A DNA stretch of 64,000 nt from positions 1 through 64,000 of the forward strand of contig NZ_JAAGOH010000019.1 of NCBI RefSeq assembly GCF_010499455.1. The letters run 5' to 3'. Source of the DNA: Ideonella livida (lineage in GTDB: Bacteria > Pseudomonadota > Gammaproteobacteria > Burkholderiales > Burkholderiaceae_C). Below are positions 23,802 to 34,135 of this stretch, piece after piece. The notes beneath the pieces are model-generated. The model saw only the letters and a list, made by a program, of their open reading frames with translations, was not told the origin of the DNA and made no database searches. Each line of letters begins with the position of its first letter. Position 1 is the first letter of the stretch. The position numbers and the translations under genes were made by a program.

Positions 23802-24779
23802 TCAGTCCGGCCGCACATTCCCCGCCCGCACCACCTCGCGCCAGCGCGGGATCTCCTGGGCGATAAGCTGGCCGAAGGCCTGGGGGCTCATGGGCTCGGG
23901 GTCCGCGCCTTCGTGGCTGAGCTGGCGCTCCACCTCGGCGCTGCTCAGGCCCTTGTTGACGCGATCGTTGAAGGCGCTGACCAGGGCTGCCGGCGTGCCG
24001 GCGGGCGCGACGAGGCCGTACCACTGGTCGGCCTCAAAGCCCTTGAAGCCGCGCTCGGCCACGGTGGGCACGTCGGGCAACACGGCCAGGCGGCGGCTGC
24101 TGGAGACGGCCAGCGCCCGCAGCTTGCCCGCCTTCAAATGGGGCAGCAGGGCGGGGATGCCGGTGAAGGTGGCCTGCACCTGGCCGGCCAGCAGGTCGGT
24201 CACCGCCGGGGCCGTGCCCCGGTAGGGAATGTGTTCGGCTGGAAAGCCCGCGCGCAGCTTGAGCGACTCAAACGTGATGTGCGCCGCGCTGCCATTGCCG
24301 CCCGAGGCGTAGCTGAATTCACCGGGCTTGGCTTTGGCCCGGGCGATGAGGTCTTCCAGCGTGCGGATGTCGCTGTGGGCGTTGACCACCAGCACATTGG
24401 GAATGCGGGCCACATGGGCCACCGGGGCGAAATGCCGCAGCGGGTCATACGGCAGCTTGGGGTAGAGCGAGGGGTTGACCGCCATTGTGCCCACATGGCC
24501 CATCAGCAGCGTTTGCCCGTCGGGCTCGGCCTTGGCCACCAGATCCGCGGCGATGCTGCCGCCGGCGCCGGGTTTGTTGTCGATCACCACCGTCTGGCCG
24601 GGGGCGCCCAGAAAGGGCGCGACCGCCCGCGCCAGGATGTCGGCCGTGCCACCGGGCGTGAAGGGCACGATCAGGCGGATGGGCTTGGTCTGGGCCCGGG
24701 CCGGGCCCGAGAGCAGGGCGGCGAGGCTGCCCAGACTGCCCAGCAACAGGGGGCGGCGGGCAAGGGGGCGATGCGGCAT
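23802..24779 (-). CDS. Bug-family (TctC) periplasmic solute-binding protein
   Basis: A 325-residue Bug protein. Its signal peptide ends at GPARAQ (near residue 30). The family pattern follows: KPIRLIVPFTPGGTADILAR, VIDNKPGAGGSIA, then DVPTVAERGFKGFEA in the C-terminal lobe. Bug proteins bind carboxylates, including aromatic ones, and may serve TTT transporters or sensors. No TctA/TctB membrane genes are present here. It lies at the end of the minus-strand block, 27 bases after an alpha/beta hydrolase gene. Confidence 0.9.
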   Translation of the reverse strand: MPHRPLARRPLLLGSLGSLAALLSGPARAQTKPIRLIVPFTPGGTADILARAVAPFLGAPGQTVVIDNKPGAGGSIAADLVAKAEPDGQTLLMGHVGTMAVNPSLYPKLPYDPLRHFAPVAHVARIPNVLVVNAHSDIRTLEDLIARAKAKPGEFSYASGGNGSAAHITFESLKLRAGFPAEHIPYRGTAPAVTDLLAGQVQATFTGIPALLPHLKAGKLRALAVSSSRRLAVLPDVPTVAERGFKGFEADQWYGLVAPAGTPAALVSAFNDRVNKGLSSAEVERQLSHEGADPEPMSPQAFGQLIAQEIPRWREVVRAGNVRPD

Positions 24780-24806
24780 GGGGGCGTCCTTGGACAGAGG
24801 TTCAGT

Positions 24807-25559
24807 TCAGGTCAGCAGGGCCAGCCAGTCTTGCAGTGCCCGGGTGACGGCCTCGGGCGACTCCATGGGCGCCATGTGGCCGGCGCCCGGCACCACGGTG
24901 AGGGCGGTGGTGCCCCCGCCTTCTTGGATCAGGGCTTGCATCTCAGCGTGCCGGCTGGCGGGGCTCCAGGCGTCGTGCTCGCCGCACAGCAACAGGCTGG
25001 GCACGGTGACGCTGCGCAGGGTCGGGGCGGCGTCGGGCCGCTTGAGCAGGGCCTGGATCTGGGCGGCGTGGTGGGCGGGGGTGCGGCGGGCGATCATGGC
25101 CACCACCTGCGCGAACAGCGGGCCGTCCAGGAAGGCCGGGGCCACCATGCCACGCGCCCAGTCGCGCGCCATGGCGGCCATGCCTTGCTCGCGGCCCATC
25201 TGCAGCAGGCGCTCGCGGCCCGCCCGCTCGGCCACCCCGGCCTCACCCGGCGGCAGCGGGTGGGCGGCGGTGTCCAGCAGGGCCAGGCCGGCCACGCGCT
25301 GCGGGGCCAGGCGCCACAAGGCCATGGCCACCCGGCCGCCCATGGAATGGCCGACCACGGCCAGCCGGCCTAAGCCGGCGGCGTCGGCTTGGGCCAGGGC
25401 CTGCGCGGCCATCGTGTCGATGGCGTCGGCCAGGCCGTGTTCCACCACTGTGCAGCGCCAGCCGGCGGCGGCCAGCGGGCCGGTCTGGCCGGCCCAGACC
25501 TCCGCATCACACAGCAGGCCGGGGAGGAACAGCAGGTCGGGGCGGGTGGTGGCGGTCAT
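24807..25559 (-). CDS. Alpha/beta-hydrolase fold enzyme
   Basis: A 250-residue hydrolase without signal peptide. The nucleophile elbow is VVGHSMGG with Ser72; the acid is in LLCGEHDAWSP and the His in PGAGHMAPMESPE. The oxyanion region is FLPGLLCD near the N-terminus. It lies between two Bug genes in a block linked to aromatic-acid catabolism and overlaps the upstream Bug gene by 4 bases. An ester or lactone from that pathway is a reasonable guess, as for 3-oxoadipate enol-lactonases; the substrate is not known. Confidence 0.8.
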   Translation of the reverse strand: MTATTRPDLLFLPGLLCDAEVWAGQTGPLAAAGWRCTVVEHGLADAIDTMAAQALAQADAAGLGRLAVVGHSMGGRVAMALWRLAPQRVAGLALLDTAAHPLPPGEAGVAERAGRERLLQMGREQGMAAMARDWARGMVAPAFLDGPLFAQVVAMIARRTPAHHAAQIQALLKRPDAAPTLRSVTVPSLLLCGEHDAWSPASRHAEMQALIQEGGGTTALTVVPGAGHMAPMESPEAVTRALQDWLALLT

Positions 25560-26524
25560 TCCGGTTCGATCTTGGCGGCGCGCACCACCTTGCCCCAGTG
25601 CTCGATTTCACTGGCCAGCAGGGCGGCCTGCTCGGCCGGGGTGCCGGCTTGGGCGCGCACGCCCAGGCTGCGCAGGCGCTCCACCACGGCGGGCTGGGTC
25701 AGCGCCTGGGCGGCGGCGGCACGCACCCGCTCGATGGCAGCGGCCGGCGTGCCGGCTGGCGCGGCCAAGGCGTTCCAGCTGTCCACGGTGTAGTCGGCAA
25801 TGCCCTGCTCGATGGCGGTGGGCACGTCCGGCAGACCGGGGAAGCGCTTGGGCCCGGTCACGGCCAGCGCGCGGATGACCTTGGCCTGCAACTGCGGCAG
25901 CAGCGGGCTGAGGATTTCAAAGGCCACATCGATTTCACCCGCGCGCAGGGCGTTGATGACCGCCGGCGAGCCCTTGTAGGGCACCACCACGGCGTCAATG
26001 CCGGCCTTGGCCTTGAACAGCTCGGCGCTCAGGTGCTGGGTGCTGCCCACGGCGATGGTGCCGATGGTGAGCTTGCCGGGCTTGGCCTTGGCATGCGCCA
26101 CCAGGTCCTTGAGCGTCTGGAAGGGCGAGTTGGCGGGCACGGCCAGACCCAGTTCAAAGAAGCCCAGGGTGGTGATGGGCAGCAGCTGCTTCTGCACGTC
26201 AAACGGCAGTTTCTTGACCAGGTGCACGCTCACGGCGGTGGCGTTGCTCATCAGGAGCAGGGTGTGGCCGTCGGGCTGGGCGCCCAGCACCGCCTGGGTG
26301 GCGACGATGCCGCCGGCGCCCGGTTTGTTGTCGATGACGATGCTCTGGCCCAGCAGCGGGGCCATGGCCTGGCCTACGGTGCGGGCGGTGATGTCGGCCA
26401 CGCCACCGGGGGCGAAGGGCACCACCAGGGTGATGGGCCGGCTGGGGAAGTCCGACGCCCAGGCGGTGGGCAGGCAGGGGGCCAGGGCGGCGGCGGCCAG
26501 CAGGTGGCGTCGTGCAATCGTCAT
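25556..26524 (-). CDS. Bug-family (TctC) periplasmic solute-binding protein
   Basis: A 322-residue Bug protein starting at MTIARRHLLAAA (26524), where GGAGA stands upstream. The signal peptide ends near PTAWAS. Family motifs are RPITLVVPFAPGGVADI, VIDNKPGAGGIVATQA and LPDVPTAIEQG. It overlaps the hydrolase gene by 4 bases (ATGA). Sequence differs clearly from the neighbouring Bug protein at 23802-24779, so the two probably bind different carboxylates. Confidence 0.9.
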   Translation of the reverse strand: MTIARRHLLAAAALAPCLPTAWASDFPSRPITLVVPFAPGGVADITARTVGQAMAPLLGQSIVIDNKPGAGGIVATQAVLGAQPDGHTLLLMSNATAVSVHLVKKLPFDVQKQLLPITTLGFFELGLAVPANSPFQTLKDLVAHAKAKPGKLTIGTIAVGSTQHLSAELFKAKAGIDAVVVPYKGSPAVINALRAGEIDVAFEILSPLLPQLQAKVIRALAVTGPKRFPGLPDVPTAIEQGIADYTVDSWNALAAPAGTPAAAIERVRAAAAQALTQPAVVERLRSLGVRAQAGTPAEQAALLASEIEHWGKVVRAAKIEPE

Positions 26525-26612
26525 CGTTGTCTCCAGGGGGGTCGGCAAGGCCCGGCACACGGGCCGGGCGGGGGAGGGAGAGGGCGGCCGGCGGGCCGGC
26601 GGCCTCTGGGGG

Positions 26613-27623
26613 TCAGCCGGCGAACTCTTCGGTGTCGATCTCGGCTTGGGTGGCGCTGTTGTAGCGGGTGCCCTGCACGGCGCCGGGGGCGAAGGCGGCC
26701 TCCAGCCGGGCCATCTGCTCAGGGCTCAGCGTGACGGCGGCGGCCCCCAGGTTGTCGTCCAGGTGGGCCAGCGAGGTGGTGCCGGGGATGGGCAGGATGT
26801 CCGGACCACGGTGCAGCAGCCAGGCCAGGGCCACCTGGGCCACGCTGGCGCCCGCTTCGGCGCCCACGGCCTTGACCGTCTCCAGCAGCGCCAGGTTGGC
26901 CGCGTAGTTGCCGGGCAGGAAACGCGGCATGGCGCGGCGGATGTCTTTGGCGTCGAAGTGGGCCACGTCCAGCACGCGGTCGGTCAGGTAGCCGCGGGCC
27001 ACCGGGCTGAAGGCCACAAAGGCCACGCCCAGCGCACGGCAGGCGTCGAGCACGGCGATCTCGGGGTTGCGCGTCCACAGCGAGTATTCGGTCTGCAGCG
27101 CGGTGATGGGGTGCACGGCATGGGCGCGGCGCAGCGTGGCGGCCGAGACTTCGCTCAGGCCCAGGGTGCGGACCTTGCCCTCTTGCACCAGGCGGGCCAT
27201 TTCACCCACCGAGTCCTCAATGGGTACTTGCTTGTCCCAACGGTGCAGGTAGTAGAGGTCAATGACGTCGGTGCCCAGGCGCTGCAGGCTGGCCTCCACA
27301 TCGCGGCGCAGGCTTTCCGGGCGGCCGTCGATCACGCGCTGCAGGGCCCCGTTGGCGCCGGTGGGCTGACCGGTCATGCCGCCCTTGCTGCACAGCGTGA
27401 TGCGCTGGCGGTGCGGGCCGAGCACCTGGCCGACGAGCTTCTCATTGGCACCAAAACCGTAGAGCGCGGCGGTGTCGAACAGGGTCACGCCCTGGTCCAG
27501 GGCGCGCTCCAGCAGGGCCTTGGCGGCCTCAAAGCTCGGGGGCTGGCCGTACGCATGGCTGAGGTTCATGCAGCCCAGGCCGATGGCGGAGACCTGGAAG
27601 GGGCCGAGTTGTCGTTGTGGCAT
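26613..27623 (-). CDS. Aldo/keto reductase
   Basis: A 336-residue NADP(H)-dependent reductase of the aldo/keto family, probably cytosolic. Start at MPQRQLGPFQVS (27623) gives the normal N-terminus. The catalytic tetrad can be placed: Asp and Tyr in FDTAALYGFG, Lys in LCSKGG and His in YYLHRW. GLSEVSAATLRRA and the NADPH-binding PIPGTTSLAHLDDN are further family marks. It is the first gene after the terminator that closes the lig operon and probably starts a unit with the Bug and hydrolase genes. The substrate is unknown. Confidence 0.9.
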   Translation of the reverse strand: MPQRQLGPFQVSAIGLGCMNLSHAYGQPPSFEAAKALLERALDQGVTLFDTAALYGFGANEKLVGQVLGPHRQRITLCSKGGMTGQPTGANGALQRVIDGRPESLRRDVEASLQRLGTDVIDLYYLHRWDKQVPIEDSVGEMARLVQEGKVRTLGLSEVSAATLRRAHAVHPITALQTEYSLWTRNPEIAVLDACRALGVAFVAFSPVARGYLTDRVLDVAHFDAKDIRRAMPRFLPGNYAANLALLETVKAVGAEAGASVAQVALAWLLHRGPDILPIPGTTSLAHLDDNLGAAAVTLSPEQMARLEAAFAPGAVQGTRYNSATQAEIDTEEFAG

Positions 27624-27673
27624 GGGGTCAGGCGGGTTCGGTGCGATGGCGCCGCGAGGCAATGTCGGCGAAG

Positions 27674-27709
27674 AAAAAAGGCCCCGGCAGCCATGGGGCT
27701 GCAGGGGCC
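27674..27709 (-). terminator. Intrinsic terminator after ligC
   Basis: The stem ggccccggcagcc / ggctgcaggggcc (27680-27709, one mismatch) is followed on the minus strand by TTTTTTCTTC. It lies about 90 bases past the ligC stop and closes the protocatechuate operon. A separate perfect palindrome ttcttcc-c-ggaagaa lies at 27715-27729 between this hairpin and ligC. Confidence 0.75.
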
Positions 27710-27800
27710 GTCAATTCTTCCCGGAAGAAGGAAGAAGAAGGAGATCGGTTCAAGCCGGGTGCAGGCACGGTCGGCGTTGAAGGGGCCTGGGCGTCGACGC

Positions 27801-28757
27801 TCAGCCGTTGAGCTGTTGCTCCAGCTGGTGCAGCACCTGGTAGCAGGGCAGCACGCTGGCCACGCTGCTGTTGGGCTGGCGGCCTTCGCGGATGGCGGCG
27901 AAGAACTCGCGGTCCTGCAGCTCGATGCCGTTCATCGACACGTCCACCTGGGACACGTCGATCTTTTCTTCCTTGCCGTTGACCAGATCGTCGTAGCGGG
28001 CGATGTAGGTGCCGGTGTCACCGATGTAGCGGAAGAAGGTGCCCAGCGGGCCGTCGTTGTTGAAGGACAGGCTCAGCGTGCAGATCGCGCCGTTGGCGGC
28101 CTGGAGCTGGATGCTCATGTCCATGGCGATGCCCAGGGTCGGGTGGATCGGGCCCTGGAGGGCGTTGGCCTTCACGATGGGGCTGCCGCACTGGTAAGCG
28201 AACAGGTCCACGGTGTGGGCGGCGTGGTGCCACAGCAGGTGGTCGGTCCAGCTGCGCGGCTGGCCCAGCGCGTTCATGTTGGTGCGGCGGAAGAAGTAGG
28301 TCTGCACATCCATCTGCTGGATGTTGAATTCGCCGGCCGTGATCTTCTTGTGCACGTACTGGTGGCTGGGGTTGAAGCGGCGGGTGTGGCCGCACATGGC
28401 CACTAGGCCGCTCTCGGCGGCCACGCGCACCACTTCTTCACCTTCGGCCAGGATGTCGCACAGGGGGATTTCCACCTGCACATGCTTGCCGGCCTTCAGG
28501 CAGGCCAGGGTTTGGCTGGCGTGCATCTGGGTGGGGGTGCACAGGATGACGGCGTCCAGCTCGGGCAGGGCCAGGCTGTCGGCCAGCTCGGTGGTGACGT
28601 GGCCGATGCCGTACTTGGCGGCCACTTCGCGGGTCTTCTCCAGGTCGCGGCTGATCAGCGAGATGACTTCGACGCCGTCGATGTTCTTGATGCCGTCCAG
28701 GTGCTTGATGCCGAAGGCGCCGGCACCGGCCAGGGCGACCTTGATGGTCTTGCTCAT
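27801..28757 (-). CDS. ligC: 4-carboxy-2-hydroxymuconate-6-semialdehyde dehydrogenase
   Basis: A 318-residue GFO/IDH/MocA-fold dehydrogenase closely matching LigC/PmdC. It oxidises the semialdehyde product (hemiacetal form) made by the LigAB dioxygenase to 2-pyrone-4,6-dicarboxylate with NAD(P)+. The nucleotide-binding motif is VALAGAGAFGIKHLDG at the N-terminus. QVEIPLCDILAEGEEV and the substrate-domain stretch RSWTDHLLWHHAAHTVDLF are as in the family. It is the last gene of the operon, 51 bases after ligB, with a terminator behind it. Confidence 0.93.
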   Translation of the reverse strand: MSKTIKVALAGAGAFGIKHLDGIKNIDGVEVISLISRDLEKTREVAAKYGIGHVTTELADSLALPELDAVILCTPTQMHASQTLACLKAGKHVQVEIPLCDILAEGEEVVRVAAESGLVAMCGHTRRFNPSHQYVHKKITAGEFNIQQMDVQTYFFRRTNMNALGQPRSWTDHLLWHHAAHTVDLFAYQCGSPIVKANALQGPIHPTLGIAMDMSIQLQAANGAICTLSLSFNNDGPLGTFFRYIGDTGTYIARYDDLVNGKEEKIDVSQVDVSMNGIELQDREFFAAIREGRQPNSSVASVLPCYQVLHQLEQQLNG

Positions 28758-28808
28758 GGGTGTTGTCCTTGTGAGTCGTGTCGGAGACGGGGGAGGGGCA
28801 ACGCCGGA

Positions 28809-30139
<1,331 letters not shown>

Positions 30140-30142
30140 GGC

Positions 30143-31084
30143 TCAGGCTCCCTTCACTTCTTCAGGCCAATACAGGCGCATCGGGTTGTCCACCAGCAGC
30201 TTTTGTTGCAGCTCAGGCGTGGGCGCGATGGCGGGGATGAAGTCCACCAGCAGGCCGTCGTCGGGCATGTGGTCCTTCAGGTTGGGGTGGGGCCAGTCGG
30301 TGCCCCAGAGCACGCGGTCCGGGAATTCCTCGACCACACGGCGGGCAAAGGGCACCACATCGCGGTAAGCGGCCTGTTCGCCGTTCAGGGCCTTGGGGCC
30401 GGTGACAGACAGGCGTTCGGGGCAGCTGACCTTGCTCCAGACGTTGGAGTGCTCGCGCATGAACTTCAGGAACAGCTCGAACTCCGGGCCGTCGATGGGC
30501 TTGCTCACGTCCGGGCGGCCCATGTGGTCCACCACCACGGTGGTGGGCAGGGCGGTGAAGAAGTCCCACAGCTCGGGCAGGTCCACCGCTTCAAAGTAGA
30601 TCACCACGTGCCAGCCCAGCTTGGCGATGCGGCCGGCAATTTCCAGCAACTCGTCCTTGGGCGTGAAGTCCACCAGGCGCTTGACGAAATTGAAGCGCAC
30701 GCCGCGCACGCCAGCGTCGTGCAGTTCTTGCAGTTGCTCGTCGGTGATGCTGCGGCGCACCGTGGCCACGCCACGCGCCTTGCCGCCGCTGCTCAGGCAG
30801 GCGTCCACCATGGCGCGGTTGTCGGCGCCGTGGCAGGTGGCCTGCACCACCACGTTGCGGGCAAAGCCCAGGTGGTCGCGCAGGGCGTACAGCTCGGCCT
30901 TGCTGGCGTCGCAGGGGGTGTACTTGCGCTCGGGCGCGTAGGGGAACTCGGCCCCCGGGCCGAAGACATGGCAGTGGGCGTCCACCGCGCCGGCGGGCAG
31001 CTGGAAGCGGGGCTTGGCCGGGCCGGTGTACCAGTCCAGCCAGCCGGCGGTCTTGGTGAAGTCGCCCGTGGTCGGTTTGCTCAT
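30143..31084 (-). CDS. ligI: 2-pyrone-4,6-dicarboxylate hydrolase
   Basis: A 313-residue amidohydrolase-fold lactonase (LigI/PmdD). It hydrolyses 2-pyrone-4,6-dicarboxylate, the LigC product, to 4-oxalomesaconate. Family marks are the N-terminal VDAHCHVFGPG, ATCHGADNRAMVDA, VRGVRFNFVKRLVD, VVDHMGRPD and LWGTDWPHPN with the catalytic Asp. The enzyme is cytoplasmic and, unlike most of its superfamily, works without a metal. It stands between the DUF1932-type oxidoreductase and ligA in the operon. Confidence 0.93.
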   Translation of the reverse strand: MSKPTTGDFTKTAGWLDWYTGPAKPRFQLPAGAVDAHCHVFGPGAEFPYAPERKYTPCDASKAELYALRDHLGFARNVVVQATCHGADNRAMVDACLSSGGKARGVATVRRSITDEQLQELHDAGVRGVRFNFVKRLVDFTPKDELLEIAGRIAKLGWHVVIYFEAVDLPELWDFFTALPTTVVVDHMGRPDVSKPIDGPEFELFLKFMREHSNVWSKVSCPERLSVTGPKALNGEQAAYRDVVPFARRVVEEFPDRVLWGTDWPHPNLKDHMPDDGLLVDFIPAIAPTPELQQKLLVDNPMRLYWPEEVKGA

Positions 31085-31130
31085 GATGGGTGAGTCCTTG
31101 GAGGGTGTCGTGCGTGGTCTTCTGGCGTGG

Positions 31131-32147
31131 TCAGGCTCGTGGCGGCCTGTTCACGGGGAGGGGCTCCGGCGGCGCCGGAGCGGTTGGGTTCTGGGCGGGC
31201 CGTGCGGCGGCGGCGGCCCGCAGGCGGTCGGCTTCGGGGCGCCAGTCGGGGCTGCGGGCAAAGCCGGGGGTGCCGCGTTCGCCAAACACCCCGGCGTCGG
31301 CCAGGTCGGCCACCCAGGCCTGGCGCGCGGCGGTGCCGCTGGCGCTCCAGGGGGTCAGGCCGGCTTCGGCCACGGTGGCGGCCACTTCGCGCACCTCTTC
31401 GCTTCGGCGGCGGCCATGCTCGATCACGCGCTGGAAGAAGTAGGCCGCTTGCTTCTCCCAGTCGATGCCGGGAAAGGTTTCTTGCAGGCTGTCGATCAGG
31501 GCGTCTTCCACGCCAAAGTGGCGGGCGGCGGTGAAGCTCTCGATGACCATGGCCTCCAAGCCCTTGATCATCACGCTGCGGCACATCTTGGTGGCGCTGG
31601 CCACGCCCAGCGTGGGGCTGCCCACGCGGCTGGCAAAACCCAGGGCGTTGACCAGCGGGCTGAGCGTGGCGGCCCAGGGCCCACCGAGCAGCAGCGGCAC
31701 GCGGCTGCGGTAGGGCGGCACGCTGGTCATCACCGCACCCTCCACATAGCGGCCACCGGCGGCGTCAATGAGCGCGGCGGCCTGCCCCTTGGTGCCGGGT
31801 GAGGCGGAATTGAAATCCAGGAAAAAGGCCCCGGCACTCAGCGCCGGGGCACAGGCTCGGGCCACGGCCAGTGTCTGGCTGGCGGTGACGGCGCTGATGA
31901 TGAAGTCCGACGTGCCGGCCAGCGCGGCGTGGTGGGGGGCCAGCACCACCCCATGCGCGGCGGCGTGGGCCTGCAGCGGGGCGGCGCTGGCGGCCTCGAC
32001 CAGCTTGAGGTCAAAGGCCGTGACGGCCACGCCCCGGGCACGCAGGTCCTCGGCCAGGATGCGGCCCACCTCGCCGTAGCCCACCAGGCCGATGCGCCAG
32101 GCGCGCGGGTCGGTCGGGAGCGGTGCGGCGGGCAGGGGGGGCATCAT
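31131..32147 (-). CDS. NAD(P)-dependent oxidoreductase, 6PGDH-like with DUF1932
   Basis: A 338-residue protein with an N-terminal Rossmann domain (WRIGLVGYGEVGRILAEDL) and a helical C-terminal domain of the DUF1932 type (GLEAMVIESFTAARHFGVED). The middle contains FLDFNSASPGTKGQA, resembling the substrate segment of beta-hydroxyacid dehydrogenases. The start is Met at 32147 or 32144. A Pro/Ala-rich C-terminal tail follows the last helix. Such genes often sit in protocatechuate 4,5-cleavage operons, as here between a Bug gene and ligI, but their reaction in the pathway is not established to my knowledge. Reduction of a keto-acid intermediate is a guess. Confidence 0.8.
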   Translation of the reverse strand: MMPPLPAAPLPTDPRAWRIGLVGYGEVGRILAEDLRARGVAVTAFDLKLVEAASAAPLQAHAAAHGVVLAPHHAALAGTSDFIISAVTASQTLAVARACAPALSAGAFFLDFNSASPGTKGQAAALIDAAGGRYVEGAVMTSVPPYRSRVPLLLGGPWAATLSPLVNALGFASRVGSPTLGVASATKMCRSVMIKGLEAMVIESFTAARHFGVEDALIDSLQETFPGIDWEKQAAYFFQRVIEHGRRRSEEVREVAATVAEAGLTPWSASGTAARQAWVADLADAGVFGERGTPGFARSPDWRPEADRLRAAAAARPAQNPTAPAPPEPLPVNRPPRA

Positions 32148-32158
32148 GGCGGGGCCTT

Positions 32159-33157
32159 TCAGTCCAGCGCGGCCTTGGCGCGTTCGATCACCTTGCCCCA
32201 CTTGTTGGACTCTGCGGCAATGAAGGCGTTGAACAGCTGCGGCGTGGTCGGGAAGGGCTCGTAGCCGAAGGTGGCGAACCGGTCCTTGAAGTCCGGCTCG
32301 GCCAGCGCGGCCTCCACGTCCTTCTGGATCTTCTCGGCCACGGCCTTGGGCAGGCCCTTGGGCGCGGCGATGGCGGTCCAGCCGGTCACCTCATAGCCGG
32401 CGGGGCCACCGCTCTCGGCCACGGTGGGCACGTCGGGGAAGGCCGGGTGGCGCTTGGGCGCGGTCACGGCGATGAACTTGATCTTGCCGGTGCGCTGCAG
32501 CGGGCCGGCGGTGGCCAGCGAACCCAGGGACCAGTCCAGCTCCCCATTGGCCACGCCGGTGTACAGCATCGACGTTTCCTTGTAGATGACGTGCTGCATC
32601 TCGGTGCCGCTCTGGGCCTCCAGCAGGGCCGAGCCCAGGTGCACCGGGTTGCCCACGCTCCAGGAGCCGTAGTTCAGCTTGCCCGGCCGGGCCTTGGCGT
32701 CGGCCAGGATGTCGCCCACCGTCTTGTAGCGGCTGCCGGCCGACACGCCCACGAAGAAGTAGGTGCGGAACAGCGGCGCCAGCGTGTCGAAGTCCTTGCC
32801 TGCGTCGTAGGGCAGCTTCTTGAACAGGTGCGGGTAGGCCACCAGGTGCACGTTGTCCAGCTGGATCAGGTCGTGACCGTCGTTGGCACCGCGCTTGAAG
32901 GCGTCGATGGCGATGAAGCCGTTACCACCCGGCTTGTTCTCGATGATGACCGGCTGGCCCCACTTCTTCTGGAGCTTCTCGGCCAGCACGCGCAGCACGG
33001 CCTCCGGGCCGGCACCGGCCGGGAAGGGCGTGATGATCCGCACCGGACGGGTCGGGAAGGTGACTTGCTGCTGGGCCTGGGCGGCGGGCAGCAGGGTGGC
33101 GGCAGCGCCCAGGGTCAGCAGGGCGCGGCGCAGCAGGGACGAGGTCTTCTTGTGCAT
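32159..33157 (-). CDS. Bug-family (TctC) periplasmic solute-binding protein
   Basis: A 332-residue Bug protein starting at MHKKTSSLLRRALL (33157), with a signal peptide ending at PAAQAQ. It has RPVRIITPFPAGAGPEAVLR, IIENKPGGNGFIA and FPDVPTVAESGG. Its place inside the protocatechuate operon, 11 bases before the DUF1932 gene, suggests that it binds an aromatic or dicarboxylic acid of this pathway. It has no membrane partner nearby and differs from the two Bug proteins further downstream. Confidence 0.9.
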   Translation of the reverse strand: MHKKTSSLLRRALLTLGAAATLLPAAQAQQQVTFPTRPVRIITPFPAGAGPEAVLRVLAEKLQKKWGQPVIIENKPGGNGFIAIDAFKRGANDGHDLIQLDNVHLVAYPHLFKKLPYDAGKDFDTLAPLFRTYFFVGVSAGSRYKTVGDILADAKARPGKLNYGSWSVGNPVHLGSALLEAQSGTEMQHVIYKETSMLYTGVANGELDWSLGSLATAGPLQRTGKIKFIAVTAPKRHPAFPDVPTVAESGGPAGYEVTGWTAIAAPKGLPKAVAEKIQKDVEAALAEPDFKDRFATFGYEPFPTTPQLFNAFIAAESNKWGKVIERAKAALD

Positions 33158-33336
33158 GGGAGTCTCCAGGGTCGGCACGGTGCCGCCCGCTCGGCGGGAT
33201 GCCGGGGAGGGGCGTGGCGGCACGCGTGGTCGGATTCGCGGGTCTGGGTGCCAGGCGTCTGGGCCTGGCCTGGCATCTTCGTCCGGTGCCCGCTTTGGCG
33301 GTGGCGGCCGGCCCGGTCAGGGCGCGGCCGTCCGCG

Positions 33337-34020
33337 TCAGTCGATGTAGCGCAGGCCGGCCTGGGCCAGCGGTTCGCGCATCTTGTACATGTCCAGGCCC
33401 AGCACGCCGGAGGCCAGCTTGGCGCGCTTCTCGCCTTCAAAGCTCTCGCGCTTGGCGGCGGCGGCGGCCACCACGGCGGCCTGGGCGGCCGGCACGCAGC
33501 ACACGCCGTCGTCGTCGGCCACGATGGCGTCACCCGGGTTCACCAGCATGCCGGCGCAGACCACGGGGATGTTGACCGAGCCCAGCGTGGCCTTGATGCA
33601 GCCCTTGCTGCTGATGGCCTTGCTCCACACCGGGAAGCCCATTTCCTGCAGCGTGCGCACATCGCGCACACCGGCGTCGATGATCAAGGCCCGGGCGCCC
33701 CGGGCCTGGAAGCTGGTGGCCAGCAGGTCGCCGAAGTAGCCGTCGGTGCACTCGGCGGTGATGGCGGCCACCACCACGTCGCCGGGCTGGATCTGCTCGG
33801 CGGCCACGTGCAGCATCCAGTTGTCGCCCGGGTGCAGCAGTACGGTCACGGCAGTGCCGCTGACCTGGGCGCCGGGATAGATCGGACGCATGTAGGGCTT
33901 GAGCAGACCCACACGGCCCTGGGCTTCGTGCACCGTGGCCGAGCCCAGCGCCGCCATGCGGTCGGTGGCCTCGCGGTCGGCGCGGCGGATGTTGCGGTAG
34001 ACGACGCCCAGTTCGTACAT
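33337..34020 (-). CDS. ligK: 4-carboxy-4-hydroxy-2-oxoadipate aldolase
   Basis: A 227-residue RraA-fold aldolase (LigK/PmdF, also ProA). It splits CHA into pyruvate and oxaloacetate, the last step of the 4,5-cleavage pathway. Start at [15 protein letters not shown] (34020) is preceded by AAGGA. The divalent-metal and substrate region is seen in [21 protein letters not shown] and [20 protein letters not shown], with the conserved Arg/Asp pair. It is the first gene of the operon, so the promoter should lie in 34021-34135, shared with the divergent mtfA. An upstream in-frame start (34092) adds residues unlike the family. Confidence 0.93.
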   Translation of the reverse strand: MYELGVVYRNIRRADREATDRMAALGSATVHEAQGRVGLLKPYMRPIYPGAQVSGTAVTVLLHPGDNWMLHVAAEQIQPGDVVVAAITAECTDGYFGDLLATSFQARGARALIIDAGVRDVRTLQEMGFPVWSKAISSKGCIKATLGSVNIPVVCAGMLVNPGDAIVADDDGVCCVPAAQAAVVAAAAAKRESFEGEKRAKLASGVLGLDMYKMREPLAQAGLRYID

Positions 34021-34135
34021 GCTTGGAATCCTTGTGGAATGTCGGGGAAGCCCCAGATTCGAGTCCATCGGATTCTGCGGGCGCTCTGCCATGCCGGCTA
34101 GGAAGCGCTGGCACTAGCAGCTATCGCATTTCGGC

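Noticed and set aside
25998-28406. Plus-strand open frame of 802 codons
   Set aside because: Antisense to a Bug gene, the aldo/keto reductase and ligC; no ribosome binding site and no domain.
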